Below, in pieces: positions 38,542 through 48,182 of a stretch of 64,000 nucleotides of DNA. The translations under genes and the position numbers were made by a program. The notes below the pieces were generated by a model, which saw nothing but the letters and a program-made list of their open reading frames with translations, searched no databases and had not been told where the DNA came from. Position 1 is the first letter of the stretch; every line of letters begins with the position of its first letter. This DNA is from Candidatus Gastranaerophilales bacterium (lineage in GTDB: Bacteria; Cyanobacteriota; Vampirovibrionia; Gastranaerophilales; Gastranaerophilaceae): NCBI GenBank assembly GCA_944323255.1, contig CALURU010000010.1, positions 24,185 to 88,184 of the forward strand, written 5' to 3'.

Positions 38542-39561
38542 CTATATAACTCTGTTTTCCGCCATAAATGCCGCCTCTTCTTCCGAGTATTTGTAGGCAG
38601 AAAGGCTGATAACAATTCGCCCGCCGGATTCTTCAAACAATTTTTTCTTAATCTTATACGGATAAGTCTCATTCCCCGAAAGATTGCCATTATGAATCTC
38701 TCTTATAATATCGTCAATATACATTTGCATATACTGCGGAATCTTAGGGTGCCTTTTTATATACTCGGGAAGCGGCATATTTTCCCTGTACCTGTTCCCG
38801 CTTGCGGAAGTCAGAAGGAAATTCCCGATTGTATTCATCCCGCCCAAAGACGCAGGGGTTACGTGCTCAATTGAACCAGTCGAAGCTATAAAAAGACGAC
38901 GGATTATTTCTGTCTGACTGCGCTTGGAATACTTTACCACAAATGCATTCCTACTGCTTTCGGAAGTTGGAAGAAACAAGGCTTTGTTTTTAATATCGTT
39001 TAAGATTTCACGCTCATTATGGTTTGGAATAATTTCTTCAAGAGAGCTTAAAAAAGTCTTACGCTTAAAAGTATCGTGCGTAGAATTACTGATAATAATC
39101 TGTCTGCATTTTGTAGTCTTAGCCCTTATTTTTAAAGCCGTTTGCGGTGATAATTTCCGTGTAAGCCTGTCAACATCGTCCAGAACTTCCATTTCCTCAA
39201 GTTTCAGGCGTGTAAGGCAATTCATCTTAATCATTTTGAGGCAGTTTTGAAGATTATCATCAGGATTAATCAGAGCAAAATCCTTGAATATAGCAAACAT
39301 CGCTTTTTCTGTCGGAAGCATATTTTTTTGATAAACAGAAAGAAGTTCCACCCCGTCTTGTGCCGTCCTGCATCTTTCAAGGTTCTTTTCAAACCCCTTA
39401 ATTGTATCGGTTGGTATTATTTTAATACCACGATAAGGGCAGGTTATATCCTTTAATTTTCTAAGCGGTTTGCCCGCAGAAGTCTTACCTTCCTGCGGGA
39501 TATCATAATAATATTTCAAATAATTTTGCGGGGTAATGTTTTTCAGCTTTTTTTTGGACAT
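38542..39561 (-). CDS. HNH-endonuclease-like protein
   Basis: 339 residues from the ATG with GAGGAC upstream. Near residue 250 SIEHVTPASLGGMNTIGNFL followed by ASGNRYREN fits a divergent HNH fold: E-H, P, G-G, N and a later N-R-x-R-x-N; the usual Cys pairs are absent. CPYRG near residue 45 could be part of another site. The first 230 residues are mostly helical. It is next to the restriction-modification pair but separated by about 100 bases, so a linked role is possible, not shown. Confidence 0.5.
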   Translation of the reverse strand: MSKKKLKNITPQNYLKYYYDIPQEGKTSAGKPLRKLKDITCPYRGIKIIPTDTIKGFEKNLERCRTAQDGVELLSVYQKNMLPTEKAMFAIFKDFALINPDDNLQNCLKMIKMNCLTRLKLEEMEVLDDVDRLTRKLSPQTALKIRAKTTKCRQIIISNSTHDTFKRKTFLSSLEEIIPNHNEREILNDIKNKALFLPTSESSRNAFVVKYSKRSQTEIIRRLFIASTGSIEHVTPASLGGMNTIGNFLLTSASGNRYRENMPLPEYIKRHPKIPQYMQMYIDDIIREIHNGNLSGNETYPYKIKKKLFEESGGRIVISLSAYKYSEEEAAFMAENRVI

Positions 39562-39662
39562 AAAAAAAGTCCTCAACTTCCGGATTCTATTCTCATGATA
39601 CCAGATATTGCAACAACCCGCAAGGTTTTGAATTTTCGTTCAATTAACTTTCACCTTAAAAA

Positions 39663-40652
39663 TTATGAAAAAATATTTTTTAAAACTTGTGATGAAATAT
39701 CTCTATTTACTCTTGAAACAGATATCACCTTATCATACCAGGAATTAAAATTTCCATTTTCCTGTAATATTTTTAAAATTAAATCTTTATTTTCCTTTAT
39801 CTTACGATATATTGCAGGCAACAAAACAACCGTTCCATCATTTAAAACAAATTTTTCTTTTCCACCTGCCGAAAATAAATCTCTTATATGGGTATTTACA
39901 ACGCCTTGAGAAGTTAGCCAGAGAGCATAATTGTCATAAGTTCCAGAAAAAACTTCCGGATAATTCACACATCCATACGCCATATACCATCTTTTCTCAT
40001 CTTTTGTAAGATTTTTCCATAACTTTATCGTTGCAGAAACAGTTTCTTCACCATTATCCCCTGTCCACCACAAACTTTCACCAGGCTTTAATTTTGACCT
40101 GTAATATCTGGAAACCGGTCTTATAGGATTTTCCAGTGAACGCAATTCGTCATATGAAAGCCCTATTTTATCAAAAATTGTCTCACCTTTTTTTAATTGC
40201 ATATTTATTAAATATCTAGGCATATGAGTAACCGCAATTCCACATAAGCATTCTTCATAAGGTCTGGATAAAAACTGTACAGTATCTCCGCCTAATTTTC
40301 CAAATGTCATAAATATTCTTTCGACATTCGCAACTCTTGTAGATTCTAATATACTGCTGCCAGTTGAAGTCCAATGATCTTCTATTGTACTCTTTACTTC
40401 TACACCATAATATTTTGCTGCTATTATATCAGGAAATTTTTGACCCGAAACTTTTTCTATTGTGCCCTCAAATGGAGAGTTCTTTGCACATTCTTCTATA
40501 GCAAGTTTTACATCATCTTCTAACAAACTTCCTTTTCTCTCCCTAAAATATTCAGATTTTTGCTTTGCTTCTTCATTTAATAAAGAGTCTGTTTTTTGCA
40601 TTAAATCTTTGAAATCCTGCAAGTCAGGTTTAATATTTACAGAAATTATCAT
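39663..40652 (-). CDS. Type II restriction endonuclease
   Basis: 329 residues. FPDIIAAKYYGVEVKST holds a PD-(D/E)xK site: P74-D75, then E85-V86-K87. The sequence WTSTGSSILEST right after is likely part of the DNA-binding face. Position directly after a cytosine-5 methyltransferase (one base between the stop and this ATG) makes the assignment as its cognate restriction enzyme strong. The recognition sequence cannot be told from sequence by eye. Confidence 0.85.
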   Translation of the reverse strand: MIISVNIKPDLQDFKDLMQKTDSLLNEEAKQKSEYFRERKGSLLEDDVKLAIEECAKNSPFEGTIEKVSGQKFPDIIAAKYYGVEVKSTIEDHWTSTGSSILESTRVANVERIFMTFGKLGGDTVQFLSRPYEECLCGIAVTHMPRYLINMQLKKGETIFDKIGLSYDELRSLENPIRPVSRYYRSKLKPGESLWWTGDNGEETVSATIKLWKNLTKDEKRWYMAYGCVNYPEVFSGTYDNYALWLTSQGVVNTHIRDLFSAGGKEKFVLNDGTVVLLPAIYRKIKENKDLILKILQENGNFNSWYDKVISVSRVNRDISSQVLKNIFS

Positions 40653-40653
40653 A

Positions 40654-41898
40654 CTAATCTTCCTTGAAGTACAATGCCCATTTCTTTTCTATATTTTTTG
40701 CAATATTATATGCCAATACACAAGGTAAAGCATTTCCTATAATTTTATATGCACTACTGGCTGAAACATTTATTTTTTCTTTAGTATTACTTTGTATAAA
40801 TTGATAATCATCCGGAAATGTTTGTAGTCTTGCACATTCCCGGACAGTCAGCCTTCTTTCTTTTAGTCCTCTGTTTAATTCATCTGTATATTTTCCGCCA
40901 TGCTCCAGACTTAACCTTCTGTATTCTATATTACCATGGTGCTCCGACCTTATTGTAGGAGATACCGAATTCAACTTAATTTCAGTTTGTCCCTGACAAT
41001 GTTTTCCCATATACTTTGCTTTTGAATATTTTAACTGAGATAAATCTTTGCTAATTTCCGGCTCTTTTAGACCAATAAAAGCTTCTTTACAAGTTACTTG
41101 CGGATATAAATTTTCGCCATGAGTTTTGGGCGGATACGGATCATACTGCTCCGGAATATGACTTGAAGTAAGTGCAAGATACGCTTCTTCTCTTAGAGCA
41201 TCTCTTTTGAATCCGAAAAAGATTACCCTTTCACGAGCCTGCGGAACTCCATAATCCGGTGCATATAATATTCTTGCAGGAACTACAATATAACCGCTAT
41301 TATCAGCCTTCGCAAAATCTCTTTCTATTATACTTTTTACATCATTCAGATTTACCAATCCTTTTACATTTTCTGCAATAAAAAGCTTTGGACTTGTAAT
41401 AGTAATTACATCACGCATCCACATATATAAATTGCCTCTTGTTTCTATTGATGGGGTATTGTAATCAATACTTTTACCTAAATGGCTTTTATCTGAATTC
41501 AAGCCCATTCTTTTTCCTGAGATTGAAAAATCCTGACAAGGAAACCCACCCGTTACAATGTCAATATTTTGGGGAAATACTTCTCTATTAGTTTTAGCCT
41601 TTTTAACCAGATCTACTATACTTGCCAAGTGATATATATTTTCAGGATTTGCTATCTTATTTCGAAAATACGAAACCCAAGCAGCTTTTGCATCAGCTCT
41701 TATATCATTTGCAAAAACTGTTTTAAAAATCGTCGGCTCTAACTCTACCCAATATTCAAACTCTTTCCTTACCCAATCCGGATGCTGGTCTATATTTATA
41801 GATCTTTTTAGGCACATAAATTCACCCTCAAAACCTATATCCATTCCTCCACACCCGGAAAACAATGAGAGTAATCGTTTCTTAGAAAGTTTTTTCAT
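40654..41898 (-). CDS. DNA (cytosine-5) methyltransferase of a type II R-M system
   Basis: 414 residues. Motif I is LLSLFSGCGGMDIGF, motif IV GGFPCQDFS with catalytic Cys121, motif VI FIAENVKGL, motif VIII QARERVIFFGF, and motif X SSAYKIIGNALP. The target-recognition region lies at about 255-350 (around KYSKAKYMGKHCQGQTE and SPTIRSEHHGN). It methylates C5 of cytosine and protects the host from the nuclease encoded just downstream. The methyltransferase comes first, so it is made first. Confidence 0.95.
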   Translation of the reverse strand: MKKLSKKRLLSLFSGCGGMDIGFEGEFMCLKRSINIDQHPDWVRKEFEYWVELEPTIFKTVFANDIRADAKAAWVSYFRNKIANPENIYHLASIVDLVKKAKTNREVFPQNIDIVTGGFPCQDFSISGKRMGLNSDKSHLGKSIDYNTPSIETRGNLYMWMRDVITITSPKLFIAENVKGLVNLNDVKSIIERDFAKADNSGYIVVPARILYAPDYGVPQARERVIFFGFKRDALREEAYLALTSSHIPEQYDPYPPKTHGENLYPQVTCKEAFIGLKEPEISKDLSQLKYSKAKYMGKHCQGQTEIKLNSVSPTIRSEHHGNIEYRRLSLEHGGKYTDELNRGLKERRLTVRECARLQTFPDDYQFIQSNTKEKINVSASSAYKIIGNALPCVLAYNIAKNIEKKWALYFKED

Positions 41899-41904
41899 AG
41901 CTTA

Positions 41905-41933
41905 ATTTTCATATAAGATAAGAAAAAAGTCAA
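41905..41933 (-). promoter_or_regulatory. Candidate promoter of the R-M operon
   Basis: On the minus strand TTGACT (41933-41928), spacer 17, GAAAAT (41910-41905), then six bases to the ATG. The -10 is weak; the spacing equals that of other leaderless candidates here. Confidence 0.4.
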
Positions 41934-41941
41934 AACAAAAA

Positions 41942-43015
41942 CTATACCATTCTCTCTGTTATTAACTCTTTGTTGTCAAAATAATTCAGCTTCATCGCAT
42001 TTTTAACTTCACAGAGAGTCTTAGCCGCAACTTCCTTTGCCCTTTCCGTTCCGTCTTTTAGAATATCGTAAACGGATTCAATATCTTTTTCGTACTCTTT
42101 TCTTCTGGCTCTTATCGGTTCAAGTTCTTCATTTACAATACTCGCCAGAAATCTTTTAACCTTAACATCCCCGAGCCCGCCTCTCTGATAATGTTCTTTA
42201 ACTTCATCCAGAGATTTGTATTCATTCCAGTATTTTTCAAAGTGTTCCGGCTTACAGAAGGCATCAAGATAGGTAAACACCGTATTTCCTTCTATATGCC
42301 CCGGGTCTGTTACTTTTAAGTGCAGAGGATCTGTATACATACTCATAATCTTCTTTTGAACCTCTTCTGCACTGTCTGAAAGATAAATACAGTTGCCGAG
42401 CGACTTGCTCATCTTAGCCTTGCCATCGATTCCCGGAAGTCTCATACAAACCTGATTATCCGGTAAAAGCGCTTTTGGTTCTATTAAAACTTCATCATAA
42501 ATATGATTAAATTTTCTGACAATCTCCCTTGTCTGCTCAATCATAGGAAGCTGGTCTTCCCCTACAGGAACTGTATCAGCCTTAAATGCCGTGATATCAG
42601 CAGCCTGACTTATCGGATAGCATAGGAAACCTACAGGAATACTGGATTTAAAATCCCTCATCTGAATTTCTGATTTAACAGTAGGGTTCAATTGCAATCT
42701 TGCTAATGTAACCAGATTCAAATAATAAAAAGTTAATTCCGTAAGTTCAACTATTTGAGATTGGATAAAAATAGTGGAAATTTTTGGATCTAACCCTACA
42801 GAAAGATAATCAAGCGCAACTTCCATTATATTTTGTCTGACTTTTTCCGGATTATCAAAATTATCCGTCAAAGCCTGAGCATCAGCTATCATTATATAAA
42901 TATTTTTATAATTACCCGAGTTTTGAAGCTCAACTCTGCGCTTTAAAGATCCGACATAGTGCCCTAAATGTAATCTGCCGGTTGGTCTGTCTCCTGTTAA
43001 AATAGTTTTTTCCAT
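41942..43015 (-). CDS. trpS: Tryptophanyl-tRNA synthetase
   Basis: 357 residues, class [20 protein letters not shown] carries the HIGH-like motif, and KMSKSLGN is the KMSKS loop. The AIDQ-type substrate loop reads [11 protein letters not shown] here. The enzyme charges tRNA-Trp. GGAGAG precedes the ATG. The R-M operon begins about 45 bases downstream of its stop with its own likely promoter. Confidence 0.96.
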   Translation of the reverse strand: MEKTILTGDRPTGRLHLGHYVGSLKRRVELQNSGNYKNIYIMIADAQALTDNFDNPEKVRQNIMEVALDYLSVGLDPKISTIFIQSQIVELTELTFYYLNLVTLARLQLNPTVKSEIQMRDFKSSIPVGFLCYPISQAADITAFKADTVPVGEDQLPMIEQTREIVRKFNHIYDEVLIEPKALLPDNQVCMRLPGIDGKAKMSKSLGNCIYLSDSAEEVQKKIMSMYTDPLHLKVTDPGHIEGNTVFTYLDAFCKPEHFEKYWNEYKSLDEVKEHYQRGGLGDVKVKRFLASIVNEELEPIRARRKEYEKDIESVYDILKDGTERAKEVAAKTLCEVKNAMKLNYFDNKELITERMV

Positions 43016-43059
43016 CGTATTATCTCTCCAATCTCTTTTTATAATAATACAAAAACCGT

Positions 43060-43641
43060 TTACTTTTTACAAAATCTTTTCACTTTATCCCAAATTGCAT
43101 GAAAAATTGTCTTATACCTCGCACACTCCGGATCTAAAAGGTAAAGCTTTCCTTCTCTTGACATACCGAGCTGGAAATAATCACTATCATACATATCATA
43201 TGGTTTAAATCCGGCTTTTCGTATCATATCACGCATAATATCAACAAAGCCTTCTCCGAGTCCGTGACTGTACATTTTTTCTTCTAAATAATAATGTACA
43301 CTTCCTGCTTTCCCTTTTTTATGAATCGGAACATCAAACTCCTGTTGCGGTCTGTTCAGCGGGAAATGGTTTCCATTTGTGAGTTTTAATACTTTTCCGT
43401 CCGGCGTTTCAAAAACAATAGCCGACGCACCTCTTCCTATAAACTTTGATACCCGCATACCGGAAAGTTCCTTATTTTTACTTATGCATTTTACAAACTT
43501 ACTGTAAATTTCATCCTTAGGATTTAATGCTCCCCTGCATTCTTCCCGCTGCATTGCTATTAGTGCACGTGAAATTTTAATTGGTTTTTTGTATATATTA
43601 TCATTTTTAATCGGAGTAAATTGTTTTAAATTAACTTTCAT
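43060..43641 (-). CDS. Protein-kinase-like small protein
   Basis: 193 residues. [10 protein letters not shown] (69-77) looks like a kinase glycine-rich loop followed by a Lys candidate in GKVLKLT (K86). Near the end [10 protein letters not shown] could be a DxD-like remnant of the catalytic or metal site. At this length only the N-lobe and a short C-lobe would fit, so it may be a bacterial kinase-like or pseudokinase protein. The N-terminus [12 protein letters not shown] resembles other short M-K-(I/V) leaders in this window. Confidence 0.45.
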   Translation of the reverse strand: MKVNLKQFTPIKNDNIYKKPIKISRALIAMQREECRGALNPKDEIYSKFVKCISKNKELSGMRVSKFIGRGASAIVFETPDGKVLKLTNGNHFPLNRPQQEFDVPIHKKGKAGSVHYYLEEKMYSHGLGEGFVDIMRDMIRKAGFKPYDMYDSDYFQLGMSREGKLYLLDPECARYKTIFHAIWDKVKRFCKK

Positions 43642-43753
43642 ACTTTTGCTAAAACCCGTAAATTTTATTTTTGCTCTTTATTGTACAAACTACCTGAACG
43701 TATTCCCTGACTGTGTAATCGACAGGTCGATTTGAGAAATTAGTATTAATTGT

Positions 43754-46348
43754 ATGAAAAAATTCAAATTTCTAATTTTAATTATAATACTAATTTTTTC
43801 ACCTGTTTTTGCAAGTGACATTCAAATTGATAATTTTGACGAACTGATTGATTCTACACCGTTAAATGGCGATATTTTAACATTTACAAACGATCTTGAT
43901 TCGACTTCATCAATTGGAGACACTTTTGAGAATCTAAGCATTACTTTTGAGGGTAATGACCACTTTCTTGACGGAAACAATCTATTCAGCGGATTCGTTT
44001 TTAATCAGGAAACTGAATTTAACAGAGTTGGAGTAAGACATTGTAAAGGACAGTCATTTAACAATTCAAGCTTTGCCGGAGCTTTATATAACAATGGGGG
44101 AGAAATAAGAATACTGGAGGCAGCATTTGCAGATAATTTTGTAAATTCCAACAATCTAAACTATGGAGTCGGCGGAGCCTTATACAACCTTAACGGGGGG
44201 AATGTAATTATTGATACGGCTCTTTTTGAAAACAATTACGCAAACGGTGCTGCTTCATACGGCGGGGCTATTGCAAACGGCTATCAACAATCAAATGATA
44301 TTATGACAATTAATAATTCTATTTTCCGAAACAATTATGCCGAAGGAAGTGTTATTCCATATGGCGGTGCGATTTACAATAACGGAAAGGTTGATATTGC
44401 AAACAGTACATTTGATAACAATTATATTCAGGATGAAGAAAGTATGGTATCTTATGGCGGCGCCCTGTTTAATACAGGAGAAATGAGTATTTCAAATTGC
44501 AATATTACAAATAACTACGGAGATGGGGGTGCAAATACTGTTACAAGAGGCGGCGCAATATATAACAATAACCAGTTAACAATTGATAATTCTACACTCG
44601 CCGGAAATCATATTGATGCACAATTTTATGGAGACGGAGGTGCTTTATTTAATGATGCAGGAGGAGTGGCAACCATTAAAAATTCCATAATAGAAAATAA
44701 TAGGGTAAACTCTTCTTCAAATCTTGCTGATGGAGGCGGAGCTGCTAATTCAGGGACTTTAATCATTGAAAACTCTACCTTCCGGAATAATTCAGACACA
44801 GAAGGCGCAAACGATATCCACAATTATTCCGGCGGAATTATTGAGTTTGCAGGAGACGGCACAACAAATATTCTTAGCGGAATCGACGGTGAGGGAACTA
44901 TTAATAAAACAGGGAGTGGAATTCTTAATCTTGGCGGTACAAACAACAATTACACCGGCAGCTTAAAGCTTGAAGCAGGAACGATTAATTTACTAAAAGA
45001 GAGCACTTATTTTAATGCCCAAAATACTTCGCTTTACAACAATACAAATTTTAATATGCTAAACGGAGAGATTAACAATATAAATTTCGGCAATCTCTCA
45101 CTTGCCGGCACTTCAAATATTTTCGCCGACGTAAACTTTAATACAAATACAATGGATAGAATTAATGCAAATTCTCTTGCTGGCAGCGGAAATATCCATG
45201 TAGCCGCACTCGGGCTTGAAGGAACACCACAAGGCAATTTTATTTCTATTCCGTTTGCAGATTCTATTTTAAGAAATTCGGTAACATATACCCCTACAGA
45301 AATCCAAACACCAATTTATGACTATAATTCATCTTATAATTCCTCTAACGGCAATTTCGAATTTTCAAGAGGCGGGTTTAACTCCTCAGTATATGTTCCT
45401 GCAGTTGCGGCACAGCTTGCAGGCTATTTTACGGAACTTGAAACTTACAAAAATGTTTTTTCAAACCTTGATATGGTAATGATTACACCTCCTGACAGGC
45501 GAGAAAGTCTGCAGTTCCGAAACAAAATTGCAAGTGCAGGCGGAAATTTTGCCTACTCACCTCTTCTCATACCGGAGCAAAGGCGTGGAGTTTGGTTCAA
45601 ACCATATACAATGTTTGAAAAAGTTCAATTGCGGGGCGGAGTAGATGTATCTAACGTAAGTTACGGCAGTTTATTCGGAGTTGAGAGTGGACTTACAGAA
45701 CTCAAACACGGATGGTATTCGCTTTACGGCGGATACGCTTCTTATAACGGCTCGCACCAAGCCTTCAGCGGCAACAGTATCTACAATAACGGAGGACTTG
45801 CCGGTGCTTACGGAGTATTCTACAAAGGCGGATTTTTCTCTGCCTGGACGGCGAATGCAGGAGCCAATTCCGCAGAAGCCTCTACAAGATTCGGCAAAGA
45901 TAATTTTGCAATGCTAAATGCAGGAATTGCAGAAAAAACCGGCTATAACTTTGAAACTTTCCGCAGAAAATTAATAATACAGCCAAGCTTAATGATGTCT
46001 TACACTTTTGTTAATACCTTTAATTATACTACTTCTGCAGGGGTTCATATGGATGCAGATCCGCTTCACGCCATTCATATAGAGCCGCAGATTAAACTTA
46101 TCGGTAACTTCAAAAACTATCTCCAGCCATATTTAAGTGTTTCTATGATTTGGAATATACTTGACGATACCAAATTCAAAGCAAGCGACATTTATATTCC
46201 TGACCTTTCCGTAAAGCCTTATGTGCAATACGGTTTAGGCGTTCAAAAACGCTGGGGTGAAAGAATTACCGCATTCTTTGAAACAATGTTCCGCAACGGC
46301 GGCAGAAACGGTGTCGCGCTTCAATTCGGCATACGATTCAGTATCTAA
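43754..46348 (+). CDS. Autotransporter with Pmp-like GGA(I/L)(Y/F)N repeats
   Basis: 864 residues. A signal peptide (FKFLILIIILIFSPVFA) is followed by a passenger of about 500 residues built of repeated units of the type GGALYN/GGAIYNNG...FxNN (at least seven copies between about 110 and 340), the pattern of chlamydial polymorphic membrane proteins and other beta-helices. The last ~270 residues form an autotransporter barrel (from about RGVWFKPYT to the end LQFGIRFSI, with alternating aromatic residues and a hydrophobic last residue). The passenger is probably displayed on the surface. A weak promoter (TCGACA, TAGTAT) lies just upstream, with no Shine-Dalgarno. Confidence 0.88.
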   Translation: MKKFKFLILIIILIFSPVFASDIQIDNFDELIDSTPLNGDILTFTNDLDSTSSIGDTFENLSITFEGNDHFLDGNNLFSGFVFNQETEFNRVGVRHCKGQSFNNSSFAGALYNNGGEIRILEAAFADNFVNSNNLNYGVGGALYNLNGGNVIIDTALFENNYANGAASYGGAIANGYQQSNDIMTINNSIFRNNYAEGSVIPYGGAIYNNGKVDIANSTFDNNYIQDEESMVSYGGALFNTGEMSISNCNITNNYGDGGANTVTRGGAIYNNNQLTIDNSTLAGNHIDAQFYGDGGALFNDAGGVATIKNSIIENNRVNSSSNLADGGGAANSGTLIIENSTFRNNSDTEGANDIHNYSGGIIEFAGDGTTNILSGIDGEGTINKTGSGILNLGGTNNNYTGSLKLEAGTINLLKESTYFNAQNTSLYNNTNFNMLNGEINNINFGNLSLAGTSNIFADVNFNTNTMDRINANSLAGSGNIHVAALGLEGTPQGNFISIPFADSILRNSVTYTPTEIQTPIYDYNSSYNSSNGNFEFSRGGFNSSVYVPAVAAQLAGYFTELETYKNVFSNLDMVMITPPDRRESLQFRNKIASAGGNFAYSPLLIPEQRRGVWFKPYTMFEKVQLRGGVDVSNVSYGSLFGVESGLTELKHGWYSLYGGYASYNGSHQAFSGNSIYNNGGLAGAYGVFYKGGFFSAWTANAGANSAEASTRFGKDNFAMLNAGIAEKTGYNFETFRRKLIIQPSLMMSYTFVNTFNYTTSAGVHMDADPLHAIHIEPQIKLIGNFKNYLQPYLSVSMIWNILDDTKFKASDIYIPDLSVKPYVQYGLGVQKRWGERITAFFETMFRNGGRNGVALQFGIRFSI

Positions 46349-46872
46349 AAATTATAACTTACTATTGCATTTATACCCCAGTTCTTACCGGAATTATCAT
46401 TTATATCCTGCAAATTATACCGCTGAGCTTCAATGGAAACAGAAGTATTCTTGCCGATTTTTTGCGTAAATCCGGCAAAAATACCGGCACTATTCGTCCA
46501 CTTATCGTTTCGATAATCATATTTGCCGGAATAATGCGGATTGGCATAAAAACTCAAATTTTTATTAAGCGGTACCTCAACACTCAAAGGCGAATACCTG
46601 ATTTGAGTCGCTGAACTGTTTAATCCTATAGTGTTTCGAACACGTAAATTCTGGTTCAAAATACCTTTATCGTCATAGTTCATTTTGCCCTTTAAATCAA
46701 CTACCAGCATTGCATCACTGTTAAAATCAGTTCCAACACCAAAGAAAGCTCCGGCATATCCGCGCTTTGACGCAGCCCCCTCCTCTAAACCGCCTATTGT
46801 TAAATTACTCCCGTCAAAATTTTGATATGTACTCAAAGATGCAGAACTCTTTGTTGTTATTGGATATGGCAT
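46345..46872 (-). CDS. Small beta-barrel-like protein
   Basis: 175 residues from the ATG preceded by AGGAGG. The sequence alternates polar and hydrophobic residues in strands separated by turns (LVVDLKGKMNYDD, NLSFYANPHYSG, TSVSIEAQRYNLQD) and ends NAIVSYNF, as outer-membrane barrels do. No classical signal peptide is present, which is odd; it may be a cytosolic beta protein or use another start. It converges with the autotransporter and overlaps its stop. A 52-bp tandem repeat lies upstream. Confidence 0.5.
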   Translation of the reverse strand: MPYPITTKSSASLSTYQNFDGSNLTIGGLEEGAASKRGYAGAFFGVGTDFNSDAMLVVDLKGKMNYDDKGILNQNLRVRNTIGLNSSATQIRYSPLSVEVPLNKNLSFYANPHYSGKYDYRNDKWTNSAGIFAGFTQKIGKNTSVSIEAQRYNLQDINDNSGKNWGINAIVSYNF

Positions 46873-46938
46873 AAATCCTCCTAAAATTCCCTTACTTATA
46901 TAAAGTAATTTCAGGTACAAAAATTGCCTTCGTGGGGG

Positions 46939-47166
46939 GGGGTAAATGCATTGGGTTGGTAGGACAAGCTACAAGTTTGGCATCTTTGCAGGGGTAAATG
47001 CATTGGGTTGGTAGGACAAGCTACAAGTTTGGCATCTTTGCAGGGGTAAATGCATTGGGTTGATAGGACAAGCTACAAGTTTGGCATCTTTGCAGGGGTA
47101 AATGCATTGGGTTGATAGGACAAGCTACAAGTTTGGCATCTTTGCAGGGGTAAATGTATTGGGTTG
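46939..47166. repeat. 52-bp direct tandem repeat, 4.4 copies
   Basis: Copies start at 46939, 46991, 47043 and 47095, with a 20-base partial copy at 47147-47166. Copies are almost identical; the third and fourth differ from the first two by one G to A change. Each begins GGGGTAAATGCATTGGGTTG. The unit is not a multiple of three and there are no spacers, so it is neither coding nor a CRISPR array. It fills the gap upstream of the beta-barrel gene. Confidence 0.95.
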
Positions 47167-47201
47167 CCGGTCTCTTCCCCTCGCCCCTTGCGGGAAAGCG
47201 G

Positions 47202-47237
47202 ATTTTCGGTAGGGCGGAGCGAAGCGAGCCGGAAAAT
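47202..47237. repeat. GC-rich hairpin next to the 52-bp repeats
   Basis: ATTTTCGG at 47202-47209 pairs with CCGGAAAAT at 47229-47237 (one bulge), enclosing GGCGGAGCGAAGCGAGCC, which itself can fold. It is similar in style to the element at 8291-8395. It may terminate the minus-strand SprA-related transcript. Confidence 0.5.
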
Positions 47238-47278
47238 ATCGGTTTAGTAACAAATCTTTATTTACATAGCATCAAAAA

Positions 47279-47992
47279 TTACATTTGTAAAGCCGGAGTA
47301 TTTTCTAAACCTGATGAGTCGAAAGCAGGGGTTTCGGCATCAGCAGCAGAAGCTGTACCTGTGGCAGCACCTTCCTCTTCTTCAGGCTTGTTCTGTTCCT
47401 CCAGAATTTCCTGTCTTGCCTGTGCAATTTCTCTTTCTGCCTGCATTGCGACTTTTCTGTCCTGACTTGAAGGATCAGCAGGCGCAAGCGCCGCAGCTCT
47501 TAATTGCTGGGCATTTTTCAGGTTAACCTCCGGATCCGAGCTTGACTGATAACTAACATTAACATCCCCTGCTACAGCGTATTTTTTACCGTCAGGTCCT
47601 GTTTCATATTCGTAATTAGGTGCAGAAGTAGAAAGCCCTGCAGCAGCAGCTTTATGAGCATTCTCATGCGCCTTTACTTCAGCATCCGTTGTCTTTAACT
47701 CGGAAACCTCTCGCTGCTCCTGTTGAGTAAGTTCCTCTTCACCGGTTTGTGAATTTCCTTCTCTTCCGGACTCAGAACCGTCTCCGGTTTGCTGCTCAGC
47801 ATTATAAAGCGCAATAGCTTCCGGTGAAATTGATGCATACGCAGCATTATCATCAGTCGGTATATTGCCTGATTCTATACGAACAGCATTATCCTCCTGC
47901 ACATTTGCAGGAGCTTCTGCTCTTGTAAAATTATGAATATAAAAATTATTAACTGCCTGATATCCGGCAACTGCTAACGAAATACTATTCAT
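47279..47992 (-). CDS. SprA-related protein with HExxH-like metallopeptidase motif
   Basis: 237 residues. The conserved core runs LTQQEQREVSELKTTDAEVK, HENAH (zincin-like), then YETGPDGKKYAVAGDVNVSY, and ends ALAPADPSSQDRKVAMQAE; this is the SprA-related family. HENAH provides two His and a Glu of a HExxH site. Flanking parts are low-complexity and Glu/Ala/Ser-rich. No signal peptide is seen. The exact role is unknown in any organism I can name with confidence. Confidence 0.88.
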   Translation of the reverse strand: MNSISLAVAGYQAVNNFYIHNFTRAEAPANVQEDNAVRIESGNIPTDDNAAYASISPEAIALYNAEQQTGDGSESGREGNSQTGEEELTQQEQREVSELKTTDAEVKAHENAHKAAAAGLSTSAPNYEYETGPDGKKYAVAGDVNVSYQSSSDPEVNLKNAQQLRAAALAPADPSSQDRKVAMQAEREIAQARQEILEEQNKPEEEEGAATGTASAADAETPAFDSSGLENTPALQM

Positions 47993-48182
47993 ATTTTTAT
48001 TATAAATTTAGTTCAAATGTTTTTCAAGGCTATTGTATAGTAACAACTGCTTTGATAAATATAAAAATTGTAAAAAATTACAAAAGGTTAATAGTAGGTT
48101 ATTGAAGCAATCACAATGCTATGAAGTAGAAAAATTTTGGGCAAAAAATAGAACGCTGTAGTTTTATACTTTTAGTATTGTA

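Noticed and set aside
46939..47166. Possible CRISPR array
   Set aside because: The 52-bp units follow each other with no spacers between them, and no cas gene is in the window.
47154..47526. Plus-strand frames across the SprA-related gene
   Set aside because: The minus-strand protein has a clear conserved core; the plus-strand frames are its mirror.
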